Assembly (NCBI RefSeq): GCF_002443255.2
Contig: NW_019211459.1
Location: 5,904,075 to 5,968,074, forward strand
From: Varroa destructor
Taxonomy: Eukaryota > Arthropoda > Arachnida > Mesostigmata > Varroidae
Length of the DNA: 64,000 nt
Direction of reading: 5' to 3'
In this document: positions 35,069 to 48,900 of the stretch, in pieces
Layout: each line of letters opens with the position of its first letter
How positions within the stretch are numbered: position 1 is the first letter of the stretch
Notes under the pieces: generated by a model
What the model was told of the DNA's origin: nothing
What the model saw: only the letters and a program-made list of their open reading frames with translations
The model's database searches: none
Translations under genes and position numbers: made by a program

Positions 35069-37858
35069 TCTGCGCGGTGTGCAGGCATAATCGCTTATTT
35101 CTTATCAACGTGAACACTATATATACAAGAAGTTGTGGAAGTTCTAGACAATGCGGATGAACCATCGATTACGCCTATCAACACCAGTAACTATTTCCGA
35201 TCTTGTTAATGCACAGAACTTACCTCATACAAAAGCGACATGTAACAATCATAGGAAAGTGACGGACATCAGCAATTCTTGCTTCACCAGTTTGTAACCA
35301 CGCCATACTGACATTTGGTTTCGTAATTATTATTGAAAACTAAGAACGTGTCGCCTTTTCCACCCCGCAATGTCGATCCGTTAGTAGATTATCTCATAGC
35401 AAGAGTTGTGTGGTGACCTAACACGACAGCATACGAGATAAGTGATAATTGAAAAGCAAAAAGAGTATCGCCTCGTGCCCGTTCCCTTGTTGCGCACTGC
35501 TGGCGCTGTTTCTACTTTTATTCAATTACTCATTAGAATTATATGCACTTCATCGACACTAGTCGCACCACAGCACGCCATTGGAGGGCATCTGCAGTAG
35601 CTGTCTTCATTTTCTGTCCAAAAGTCTGGCGGCAGCAAATGTGCATGTAGAAAAGAGTAGTACCGTGTGATACACCCTATGGCTAGGGCTTGAACTGAAA
35701 TCATAGTTGCTGTCAACTGACATAAATTTTAGTTAAAATTGAACTAACAGCGGAATACGCAGACTAAGTAAATATCGATACATCCATGAAAAGTAAACTA
35801 TAATCGGTAAAGTAAGCTTTTATTTCGACTATAGACTACGTTACACATTAACTTGTTTGAATCAATTTCGTTCCAGTCAATATACTTTATAAAAATTAGA
35901 AAAGTTTACTATCTCTGTCTGCTTATTCAAACTAAAGCTAAATAAAAACTAAATAAAAAGTATAAGTTTTTGTAAAGTTTAAAGATATTCTCTAATCAGC
36001 CTCATTTACCGCATTATTTTATCTTGTCTGCGTATGGCCTTCTGCAAAGAAAAACTCAAAAAAAAACCCGCAAAAAAATGTTGTTTGAGTCTCTTCGACT
36101 TTGAGTTTGAGAAATGATGCCGAATTAACACTTGTAATTAACGAAAAAATCTCAATAACCAGAAACTCGGCAATTGCAGTTATGGACACATTTTATAACA
36201 AGGCTCATATGATATAAATAATTTTACTAATGTGGCTTATTTTCTATCAGTCAACGTGTCAGAAAGAGCTTTAAGTGATTCTGCCATTGTATTTATATCA
36301 GACCTCGTAAATTGTGTTCGTTTTAGTTAGTGTGTGTTTGCCGCAAACCAGTTTCCAGTAAAAAAATCTCAGTGCTGTAAAACGAATGGCATATGTACCA
36401 TGTCAACATTCGAGTGTCAATGCATCTGCAAGGTTAAGTCGGCCCAAGATGCCCGTCTACTTGTTAGGAATACATTTCGGTTAAAGCTGCATATGCCAGG
36501 TCTCATGTCGACTTCTGCTATTGAAAACGTTCCTTTAGTACTGGAGAAAATAGCGTCCTACTAAACGCCAATTCTACAAATAGAAGTGTCACAGAATTTA
36601 ATTCTGTTCCAGTTTGTTATAGCTATTGAGTTGACTGTTATAAGAGACTGACTCACAAAATAGAGTAACGAAGTATGAGAGCTGAGCGCAGGATCTTCTT
36701 TTTAGCGAGAAGTTGGTTTAACCACTGGCTGACTAGCCACGTCAGTTCTTGGTATTTCTTCAGGTTGGCTATGCGGATCCGTTATTTTTTTGTAATAGTA
36801 TAACTAGAGAATATTACCGCGACGTGATCGATTTCTATCAAGAGAGCCAGAAAAATCTGTTGACTTCAGACAACTATTGACAAATGATCTAGATAATTTA
36901 CTATTCGCCGACCCGAACGAAAATATTTGTCTCAATCCATTAAAAAAATAGAGAGGTTCAGACTCGTCTGAGACAAAAGTAATGTTTATCACACATAAAT
37001 AAAATTATACTAATAGATTACAAAATGGTGTATTATCGATTCAATCAAATAGTTGCTCGTATTAGTCTACAACCATGTATCCAATATACACACTGCATCC
37101 GCGGGTGAGCCCAATGCTGAAGTTTACTGAATTTTGATACTAAGGATTGTTTTTACCGTTATCCGTTTCTATCGTTCATAGGGTATGTTTACCCCGTTAA
37201 AATTTGTTGTTTCTACCTAATTCCTTTTACGTGTCGTCTTTCCTGCTGTTGCACATGACTGAATCAAGATAGCCGTGCCGGCAAGTCTCGCTATTTTTAC
37301 GCTATCTTCAGGTTATCAGGCCGGGTACTCAAACCAAACTGATTCAGGATAATGCTTGTAGTGTAATAAAATCCACAAATATTGATCCTAGTTGTTAATC
37401 GGGCAGTGGACTTGACGAAGCGAACTGAGGTAACAGACACAAATATTTTTAGTGCTTCTAGACGTTTTGCGTAAGAATTATTAAGCAGGCCTTTTGTCTC
37501 ACCCGCAGATCATCATTTCAAGTGACCAATTAGAACTCGTTTATCTCCTGAAGTTGGTGTTTAATTAGGCTGCAGGGCAAATAATCACTTAAACATTATT
37601 CTCTTACTATCAAAATAGAACAATGGATTATTCTGCTTTTTTTTTTTATCAGAGCGACGATATTAGCGCTAAGCTATGCCAACTTTTCATTAAGCTGTGG
37701 TTAAACTTGCATTGTACAGCGTTTAACATACGGCGCATTACACTGTAATCGTTAGTGCACAATCATCGGACACTGTCCTTAACCCGGTCGAATTTTTCAC
37801 GTCGAAGATTGAATTGCTTCAGGTAGAAGTGTAATCATTTATTATTATCTTTGTGTTC

Positions 37859-37873
37859 TTGATTTTTTCATAG
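37859..37873 (+). promoter_or_regulatory. 3' splice site of a 5' UTR intron of enolase
   Basis: TTGATTTTTTCATAG is a strong pyrimidine-tract acceptor placed 13 bases before the enolase ATG at 37887. This implies that transcription starts further upstream and that the first exon is non-coding. The matching donor is not proven; one consensus donor is AAG|GTAAGC at 33304/33305. Confidence 0.6.
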
Positions 37874-37886
37874 AAGAGTGATCAGG

Positions 37887-39555
<1,669 letters not shown>

Positions 39556-40114
39556 TTCTTGCCTCTCTGATCTGAACGGGGTATCGCTAGGCTCCTATCT
39601 CTGACTAAAAATAGTGAAAATTATGCTATCACAATACCTATAATAAAACCATCTCATGCCGTATATCATGCTGTATTGATCTTCTATGTTTCCCAGATGT
39701 CCATGACCTGTCTGGGATCCAATCAACGTAACCTGTTCCCCCGACCATAGGCTGTACTTGGAGCTTTAGTTATTCGCCGGTGTTAAGTGAACCTCTATCC
39801 AAAACTTAAAATTGCTAATGCAGCTATTAATAGCATAACGTTTGCTAGGAACTTGTTGTAGTTACCTGATCTGAATGGGATATCTTTTCATCTCTACAAG
39901 TGTCTAACACTCTACGGCGCCACCGGATTTAGGGTGTGCAGTCAGATGGTCCAGCCAGCAACAGATCGATGCCCGTTGTCGAGAGTGGAAACACCTGATC
40001 ATCACCCAAAGAAGACAGTAACATCTGCAGAAAACACCGATTTAACTATAAGAATAACTATCAAAGCAGGAACTTCACAAACAGAATATTTTACATTAGA
40101 GGTAACAACAGCAC

Positions 40115-40176
<62 letters not shown>

Positions 40177-41982
40177 GCTGCCTCGAAGGTAACCCTAAAA
40201 AATGTTCAAGCTGTTACTTCATTCAATCGAGGAAGTCAAAATGAGCGAGTTGAAAGCCTGCTTTTGTGGCATGACATAAAAATCGATTTAATTAATATCA
40301 TGTATGTATTTGACGGAGGTAGACTGTTCGCATTCTTTCAATCCGTTGAAACGATTTTCGGTACTCGAAACCACGTAGTATGAGGATTAGCTATTGTGTC
40401 ATTGTATTCGACAGTTCCTATAACGAATTTACACCGGTGATAATCACGAATGCATTACCATGCAATCATTTGCAATGTTGTCGTCGAAGTGGCAGACCTG
40501 GTTGGACAGTACCTAGTGGAAATTCCATTATGAAGACAATAACAATAAAAATAATCCTGTAACATGTTTGGTTGATGCTGCGTTTTTTACTGAAATATAG
40601 CATTTCTCTTTCTATTAATATATTACTAATTTAATCTTTCTATATTCATTTTTTGTTGCAGTTTTTACGGGAATATCAGATTTAAAAAAGAACATTTAGC
40701 TTTTAATACACAGCACGGAGCGCAACAATTGCGCTATCCGTTTTTGTACTAAGCTCTTCAGAAAGAGTCTTCTGCGATTTATTTGCACTGCATCTTTCTG
40801 CCATTTTTCTTGTTTAATAATCGTTATTTCTGCTATTTTGACTGATTTTAATTATAAAGTTATCGCAGACGTTCATTTGGGTTAGTTACTTATTGCTATA
40901 CCATTGTTCAGTTTTTTCGTTTCCCATTTATGTAATCGGCGTATATTAGTACGGGTTCTAGCAAAATTCTCCACATATTTGTCACTTAAATTGAAGCCCT
41001 TTGTGAAGACTTATTGCTTCACGTTGTTGTCTGTTGGTTTTTAATTTACCTCTTGTACACCTACAAAATTATTTAAATTCTTACAAATTAAAAATACTGA
41101 CATATTTGCTTACTGATTTGCGAACGCAACGAGTACAGAAAAATCCTAGAGAAGCCTGACAGCTGATAACCCAAAGTAGATTGACAACACTTTGACACGT
41201 AACTGAGATTAAATCTGGTTACAACAACAACGGTGTTACGATGCATATATCGATATTCTGTTTATGTAAACATAAGTACGCTTAGTTTATCTCGACGTAA
41301 TCAATAACTAGGAAGCACGTTAGTGCCGTCAGAAAAATCGGATAAACCCATTAAACTAACTATAATATCGCTTCCGCAAGTCGATTTTAACTGCTCTTAA
41401 GACAGTGTCAGTGCAGTAAGCGATAACAACTGAAACACTTCGGACTTAAATGTGAGAACCAAACAGCTTCTTTCCGCCGGTTTAAAGCCTTCATTCTTTC
41501 AATAAATTTTCGAGCACTTTCAATCCCGGTACTTTGATAGCAATATATTTTTATTCTACATGTAAAGCATGATATAAAAAAAGAATATATGCTTCAGTTT
41601 TCCTATACTATATCATGACAAAACAAGGGTTCCTTAATAAGATTCATAAAAATTTATTACTACTATAATTAAATCATCGCGAACGCGTTACAATTTCACC
41701 AATTTTTTTCTAGAGTACTTTTTTGGGCATAAACATGACAAAACTTACAAATTACGGCTGTATAGGCAAGTGTTATTAATAGGCAACTTTTGTCACACGC
41801 GGGACCAATAGTACCTGTCACCATCAGGGTCGTCTATATTTTTGCATATATATGATCCTTCGTTTGCATTTCAGACGTTTTTAAATGAGAATTTCGTAAT
41901 GGACAAAACAATTATATACTATATTATCGATATGGCTTATGTTTTTTGTTTGTATGTGTGCTGTGTTCACATGCAGTATGCG
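39556..41982. other. Intergenic between enolase and cytochrome c
   Basis: The two genes converge here. Contents are a (TA)n microsatellite, AT-rich DNA, and ORFs created by the repeat. No gene supported. Confidence 0.6.
40121..40176. repeat. (TA)n microsatellite downstream of enolase
   Basis: Two phase-shifted TA runs joined at about 40150. Any ORF read through it is an artefact of the repeat. Confidence 0.95.
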
Positions 41983-42022
41983 TTTATTTTTTATTTCCAC
42001 TATATCGTTCGTCTCGTTTATT
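41983..42022 (-). terminator. Poly(A) signals of cytochrome c
   Basis: On the minus strand AATAAA occurs at 42017-42022 (overlapping the stop), 41990-41995 and 41983-41988. All lie within 40 bases of the end of the coding region. Confidence 0.55.
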
Positions 42023-43298
42023 TCGTAGCCTCCTTCAAATAAGCGATTAGATCAGCACGATCTTGGGGCTTCTTCAGACCCGCAAATACCATTTTTGTGC
42101 CTGGAATGTACTTTTTGGGATCAAGCAAGTACTCAAAGAGGGTGTCCTCCCCCCAGGTAATGCCCTTCGACCTGTTAGCGTCGGTATACGAAAAGCCAGC
42201 AGCTTGACCGGTTTTGCGGCCGAATAATCCATTAAGATTTGGACCAGTCTTATGGGGTCCACCTTTTTCCGTTGTGTGACACTGTGAACATCTGTAATAG
42301 ATTCAAAGGAAAAATTGTCGAGGTTAAAAAAATTATTGGGCAGAAGAAAATTTGAACTAAGAATCTCTTTGAAAACATACACATGATGTAGTACCAATTA
42401 ATAACTAATTTTATACATTTTACTGTGCTGTATTTTAATCACGTTATAAAAAAAAATCGGAAGCTTTAAGGTTTATCTTTCAAAAAGTGCCCGTCATTTA
42501 AACGTCATTTAAAGCAAAAAAAGCGATCGACGCTTGTCGTCATATAAAAAAGCTAGCTTTAATTATTCAGATGGTGCACATGATTGATTGACGAACAGGC
42601 TACTATCGAGCTAATAACTATCTACTGTATAGGATGACTTGTGCACTGATGAATATCACAAATCAAGATAGCATTTTTATAAACAAACTTCATTAAAAGA
42701 GGACTCCACCTCAACGGGTAACAGTTCGAATCGTTTTTGTATTTATTTGCAGCGCACTTTACTCTTTATTATAAACTAAATATCACTAATTAGGATCAAA
42801 CGGATAATTTGTGACTATGCCATACCACATTCGATCTGATGAAAAACGCGCACGGTCATCTTCTATCACAACTTGCTATTATACAATATACATAATATAT
42901 GTCTAATAAGGGAACAAAATTTGTTGCTTTTCATCCTTTTACGCGGGCACTTTCTATGCGAATATTCTTACACGTTTTTTTAGTATGCAACCTTTGTAGT
43001 TGCCAGCAGTATTATTGACACCGCTAAGTCAAGAAATCCAATTAAAAGCTACTTAAGTTTAAGTATTTACAGCAAATAATCTCTACAAGAATCTAACCAT
43101 AATTAGTTATAAAGAGCTCGAGTCGTTCAAGTTGTTCGGTAGGGTCCGTGCGTAGAACACAAAGGAAACACCGCACGGGTGCCGGTCTTTTTACAAAATT
43201 GTACACAAAAGCGATTTTCAAGCAGAATCTTTCGGCAAGACCTACCTCTGTATGAACAACTTCTTTCCCTTTTCGACGTCTCCCGCAGGTACCGACAT
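42018..43298 (-). CDS. Cyt-c: Cytochrome c, two exons, 108 aa
   Basis: Heme electron carrier of the mitochondrial intermembrane space, shuttling electrons from complex III to complex IV; in animals it can also take part in apoptosis. Exons 43246-43298 and 42018-42291 are joined across a 954-base intron inside the Arg codon just before the heme motif (donor CAGAG|GTAGGT, acceptor ATTACAG). The protein begins [18 protein letters not shown], followed by heme-binding [19 protein letters not shown], the [12 protein letters not shown] segment with the axial Met, and ends [10 protein letters not shown]. At 108 aa it has the length usual for arthropods. An AATAAA overlaps the stop codon (42017-42022) and two more lie just beyond, so the 3' UTR may be very short. 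No defect is seen; it looks like a functional gene and not a processed copy, because it keeps an intron. Confidence 0.98.
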
Positions 43299-45927
43299 GC
43301 TGGCTTAATTAACAGGGCAGGTCTAAGTTAAGGTTGAATAGAATCGTTGTCCCCACGCACACGTCCGCATACGGAATGATTGCCGAAGCTAAATGGAAGG
43401 TCACCGCGGAGCCGAAATGGAGCCATAGAAGGTTTATGTGCCGAAACTAATCTATTATACAATTTTTTGATTCGATTATCTGCAGGTACATAAAATATAT
43501 AAAGGATATGCTTTATATGTCTGAACATGTTGAATGGCCTAAATTATTATCAGAGTTCAAAACAAATGCATTTTAGGGTCACCTCTATTAGCTTCTAGCT
43601 AAAGCTTATGCCATATAACGTGAATATATTGCTACGGAGCAGCGAAATCCAAACCCCTTCGCAATCCAACACTATTATCTCCACCAAAGTAATATGAAAA
43701 GAATATGAAGCTCACGAAAGAACAGCGTTAATTCGAATGAAAGATTCCGGAAGCCGGCGCACCAGAAAAGGTGCGCAAGTACTGACAGTATCTTGAAGAA
43801 CGTTTTGCATAAATAAGCTGAAAAGTTAGTGCATAGAATCCAATCTTTGTTTTCGAATTGTGTAGGGTAATTAGGCTGTACATTTCTTTTAATTATCGTT
43901 CATCGTATTGACAAAGGTCTTTACCGGCAATTTTTTAAGGGCTCCTATCAGAGCTTATTGAGCCGTTTTTTCTGGCTTCCGTAATATGAATGTAAGAATA
44001 AATTAATATAAGCATTTAAGAGTTAGTACAGCGTCATTTCCGATTTGTCAGTTTGTGTTACGAAAAATAAAGCTAGTACGCAATTATCCGAAAAAAAAAA
44101 ATTGAAGGAGACTAATGAAAATTCAAATTTCGAACCAAAGATTTTCTGAGGAGACGGAACTTCGAAAATCCTTATGAAGAGCCTGCCCATTCACAGTTCT
44201 ACCGCTCCCAACCAAAATCACGATTCTCTTGAAATTGTTAACGTTTATATAAACCGAAACTCACTAACGTTATTTAGGGTCCCAATACTCAGTAAAGTAC
44301 AATTTTGCAAAATCGATATGATTTGCATGTGCATGGAAGTAAAACTACCTGCATTCCGGAATGTGATTGCAGAGAATGCCATTAAAAACGGATACAGCCA
44401 ATCCACCTTTAAGCAGTAAAATAGTAGTAAATTACAAATGGTTCACCTTGCAGTCCTTTTGTAGTTCCCAATATAATTCGTATGTTCATTTGGGCAACGT
44501 AGTTACATACAAATTGCGGAGAGACGGTATATTTAACAACATATGTAAGAAATAAACTATAAGGTTGCATATTTACTTTATTTTGTCATTATGTTTGCCC
44601 TCTTGTATTGAATTTTCTTGTGCAAACAGAAACAATTTTTTGTTTTCATAGAGGCTCTAATTAAGCGCTGAATTAAAGGTATTTAATCATAGTCTCTATA
44701 CGACTAATCAAAGCGCTGCGGAGAACTAAAAACAAACTATGCACTTCTCAAGATCTTCTCTCAGTTTTTAACCCCACATGGTTTTTAAAGATCAAAATAT
44801 TTTCATAAAAAATACGGACTACGCTACGACCAAATCAACAAAAAATAACGATAAAGTACATTTGTATACACAGTTTGATAAAATGGTATTTATTTAAAAA
44901 TAAACTGAACGGCACATGCCTTGTTACCAAAACGGTCCTTGGCTCGTTCGCCTCTTCTCCTTTACTATGCCATTATTCCATAGCGACTTTCATCAACGGA
45001 CAGCTTACCTGCTGTTGCTTCTATTCACGTGTGTCTCATTTAACCTCAAACACATTGTAGTATTTATATTTATATTTTCGGCTGTCAGTAGGGGAACAAA
45101 AGATCATTGGCTACAGAAAACCCTTCAGAGCACAGTTGCACCCTTTATTACCACCGCCTCGAGCTGGTTCGGTCGTGGTCGCCAACTTATATTGATATCC
45201 ATACGTCACTTAGCTATATTTATATACCACGCATGCTGCTGAAGAACGCTTCAGCCTCACACACCAGTTCCTAGTTTTCCCACTGCAACTGTCAACTCGA
45301 CTGATTGTTCGGCCTTTGGAAATAAAAAACACGCTGTTCTTCTTCAACCGGCCTCGTCCTCTATATCACCAAGCAAAAATGTTCGTACGCAAATTTGAAG
45401 AACATTATCCGTTTTTATAATAATATGACTATTATAATAATATTGTATAAGCCGAGGAATAATACAAAGGTCGATTTGCTTATAGTAATATTGATGCGCA
45501 GAAATCATATGTAACTCCTGATGTAAAAGGCAACCGCGTGTGTTAGTCAACAGTACAAATCAACCACAAGGAAGTTTAGTGTCAATGCTTCTGTTCTGCA
45601 TTGTCTCAGGCTTCACCGATCGTCCCCTAAATTTCTGATTAGACATTGAATCTACTTGTTCTGTCATTCCAATATGTTTATATTGTTGTTGCTAAACTAG
45701 TCCTTCCAACACCTAGGGTTTTCTAGGGCTACCACGGCTGGTTGGTCTATTAGTATTGAAACAATCAAGCACACGTAATAAATATATCAACAATGTAGCC
45801 TGCAAATGTAAAGTCCAATTTGTACGAGTATCTTCCCGTTATTACCATCGCCTGACGACTAATTCATACTATTTCTGCCGTCGCTGTCAGAGACTGCGTT
45901 GGTTCTTCATTGTATTCTTGCTGGATT
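43299..45927. other. Between cytochrome c start and beta-COP end, no supported gene
   Basis: Contains the 5' flank of cytochrome c. A plus-strand ORF at 44916-45242 (hydrophobic LLLLLFTCVSF, then IFIFSAV) has no recognisable family. Poly(A) run near 44092. Confidence 0.5.
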
Positions 45928-48900
45928 TTACGCAGAAGCCTGTACCATAGGAGGCATTTGTTGTAATTGTGCGTTGGGGGCTTGGTGTTGTTGCGCCGTG
46001 GGCTGCATAACCACTGGTATAGCTTGACGTTGGACTTGGTTCATCTTGTCGCCAATGCAGATCGCCATACCTTGACTCTTTGCACGAATGCGAATGTGTC
46101 CGGTGATGTGCGAGTACCGATTTTGCGATTGTGGCGAGCTGGAGTGACGTTCGATTGACACGTTAGCTACGGCATGCTCGCCAAAAATACTTTTCGCGTA
46201 CAGGTTGGCTGCTAAAAAGCCGCAGTCACCCTGTAGTGCCCGTTCGGGTGTGAGACACGCCATATTTGTGGCGCTGATCAGCGACTGCAAATATTCGTTA
46301 AGGTCCGAGAGAGTAGTGTTTACCGAAACCTGCTCAGATTGACAAAACCGTACGAGATAATGAGATTTTGGTATAAGACCTCACGCTTTGATTACTTTAA
46401 AGACGGGTAAATATAACATATGCTCAGCTATTCGAACTACGCAGAGTATTTCTATATCTTTTGGCAGGTTTTTGTGGGAGTCAGTAAAAAAAACAGCTCA
46501 GCTAGTCGAAAGGAGGTGGATCTTAGCAATGACATGATTTTATTTAAAAAAAGTGGTTAAAAACACAGAACAAATGAACATTCTTTTCACCTTGTTCTCC
46601 CACTCGAATTCTGCCCACATTTTGCGGAAGTCCTCATCAGAACAGACAGATGGCACGATGTAATCAATAATATCGATCTTAATGTCGTTAAGAACGACCA
46701 CATTTGTTGTTCCTTTAACATCGTAAACGATATTGCCGAATATTGTACCGTTATCGGCAGCTGCTACCTAGAACAACCAGAAAAATATTTGTTAATACTT
46801 GATTAGTGCTAACAAAACCTTCTGACACTTTAATAGACACGGGTGTTTTGGTGTGTGAAAGAAAAGAAATTAGCATGAACAGAATTTCTTACGCTTATAA
46901 GCTAGCTTAGTCGACTTGAGCTATGCTGGTTCACGATTGAACTTTATTTGTAGATTTGTTACAGTTTTACACTGACAATACTGTACCTTGATCGTAGCTT
47001 TCATATTGCAGAAATCGAAAGGAGCCAGTGTCACAGAGGTTGGCTTCTGGAGAAGCTTCAGGTCGTCACCTAGAGTTGCGAGTTCAAGCAAACAGTTTTG
47101 CAACATATCACTTGTTTGATTCACGACAACTACATCTAAACTGATATCAAATTCTGTAGCCTGCACGTAGGCTTCCGCATAAACCGGATCGCATAAACCG
47201 GTCAGCTGTGTCATTTTTGACAGCTTCGAGTTCTTGAGCAAATCGCCTGTGTTGATTTCTCGGCTTCCCTGAACGGCCTGCGCAAGTGACGTCTCAAAAA
47301 TGTTTTCTTTTTGAGTGCTCGCGCCTCCTTTCGGCGTCAATAAGCCAAATAATATACCGTCATCTACCCCTGTACTCGTCTCTTTTTTGTTGGCCTGCGT
47401 TTCTCGAGAACCAGCCGATGCCTTCTCCTCTAATCGAGATTCCTGATCACTTTTGATAGCAAGCATATGGTCAAGCGCCTCACGGGTCTGGCCGACTAAG
47501 TCTAGTTGGTCGTTATACAAGTTCTCCATGAGCACCTTGAGGCACATCGATATCTTCTTGACATCATCTTCACTAATCGGCTTCTTCGGAATATCGGATT
47601 GACCGTAACGCAAAATTGACGTCAATATCAGCATCGAGCAAGCAATGAATTCATTCACCGCTTTCTGATCCTGTTCGAGCTGGACATACCGCAGAGAAGC
47701 CTTGACTAGGTCGGACGCGAGGGCGGCACCGATAAAGAAGTCACCATCGTGCAGGTACTGCCGTAGAGCTGGCTGCCTCTTGTCTTTGTCGACTTTGGTC
47801 TCTACTGTAAGCGCCGTCTGTGTGGCGTACGTTCCATCGGCGGTTACTCGGGTCACCGTGACAGGAACGTCAGCTGAACCATTTACTTTACTGTCCTTGT
47901 CTTTATCGTGCTGATCATCGTCATCCTCTATTCCTCCTTCCTTTTCATTCTCGATTAACGGCAGGCCACCAAGACCATCGCGAACGCAGTCGATGAATGC
48001 CAGGATCTGTGTGGGTGTCGAACAGTACTCGCCAAGGAGCCAAAGCGCACTACGGTGAGTCGTCGCATCGTCATTAATTAGTGAAAACACTTCGATAAGT
48101 TTACCAATGATAAGGCTTCGTGCATGTTCGAACTTGTGGAGAACTTCGCGTGCAAAAGTGAGAACTGCTTCAGCGACGGTTTCGTTAGAGTCTGACAGAA
48201 GATCCAGAACCTACAGTTAAAAAAAAAGAAGTGAATATTCAATATGAAAAAGAAAAACAGCAAAAGAGAGTGGCTACTACACAGAACAGTGTTTATAACG
48301 TCTTATTATCAACACAGTGCTTATTATTATTTATAATTACGCTTTTATAATGTATTTCGTTTTATAAACAGGTTGGATGGGTTTGTTGCCATTCACAGCA
48401 TGGCTAGAGCATTGCTATATCTATCACGTAAATACATCATCTGCTTGTATGGATGGGGATGAGGCAATAAACAAAAAGCTTACCACAGGAACGACCTCTT
48501 GCATTAGATCAGGGTATTTGACGGCCAAACGATGAAGTGTCTTCACAAGCAGCTCTCGATAACGTTGATCTGTGTTGTCAGCCGTGGCCCCTTCGCTTTT
48601 GGCTATTTCCTTTCCCAATGCACCGACCATTTCAGGTGCATACTTTACGCTGACTAGGTCAAGAGCAAGGCGCAGAGCTTTGCGGCGCACCTCAAGGTCG
48701 GAAGCTCCCAACACGCGGAACAAATCCATAACAATGTCCTGAAGCAGTTTTCCATGCTCATCCTATTCATTTCGGTAATAGCGCAAACGGAAATAACTAT
48801 TGTCATTATTGAACATTTAATGCCAATGCTTCCTAATAGCTATCATTAATTAATTACTATAATCTACCCAAAAAAGCTTTGCGAAACATCCATTTTACCT

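Larger units (their letters stand above)
33305..37858. other. Upstream region of enolase, no supported coding gene
   Basis: Holds a tRNA-like remnant, the CTGAAGA...GAAACG segment and short ORFs (34310-34504 minus, 35522-35716 minus, 36334-36564 plus) without family features. It may be the 5' UTR intron of enolase. Confidence 0.5.

Noticed and set aside
39934..40383. 149-codon plus-strand ORF downstream of enolase
   Set aside because: Kept open by a TA repeat encoding alternating Ile-Tyr; no conserved content on either side.
42074..42397. 107-codon minus-strand ORF over cytochrome c exon 2
   Set aside because: Out of frame with the clear cytochrome c reading and runs through its intron.
42018..43298. 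Processed pseudogene of cytochrome c
   Set aside because: Contains a proper intron, intact frame and all heme-binding residues.
47702..47914. 70-codon plus-strand ORF inside beta-COP
   Set aside because: Antisense shadow of the large beta-COP exon.
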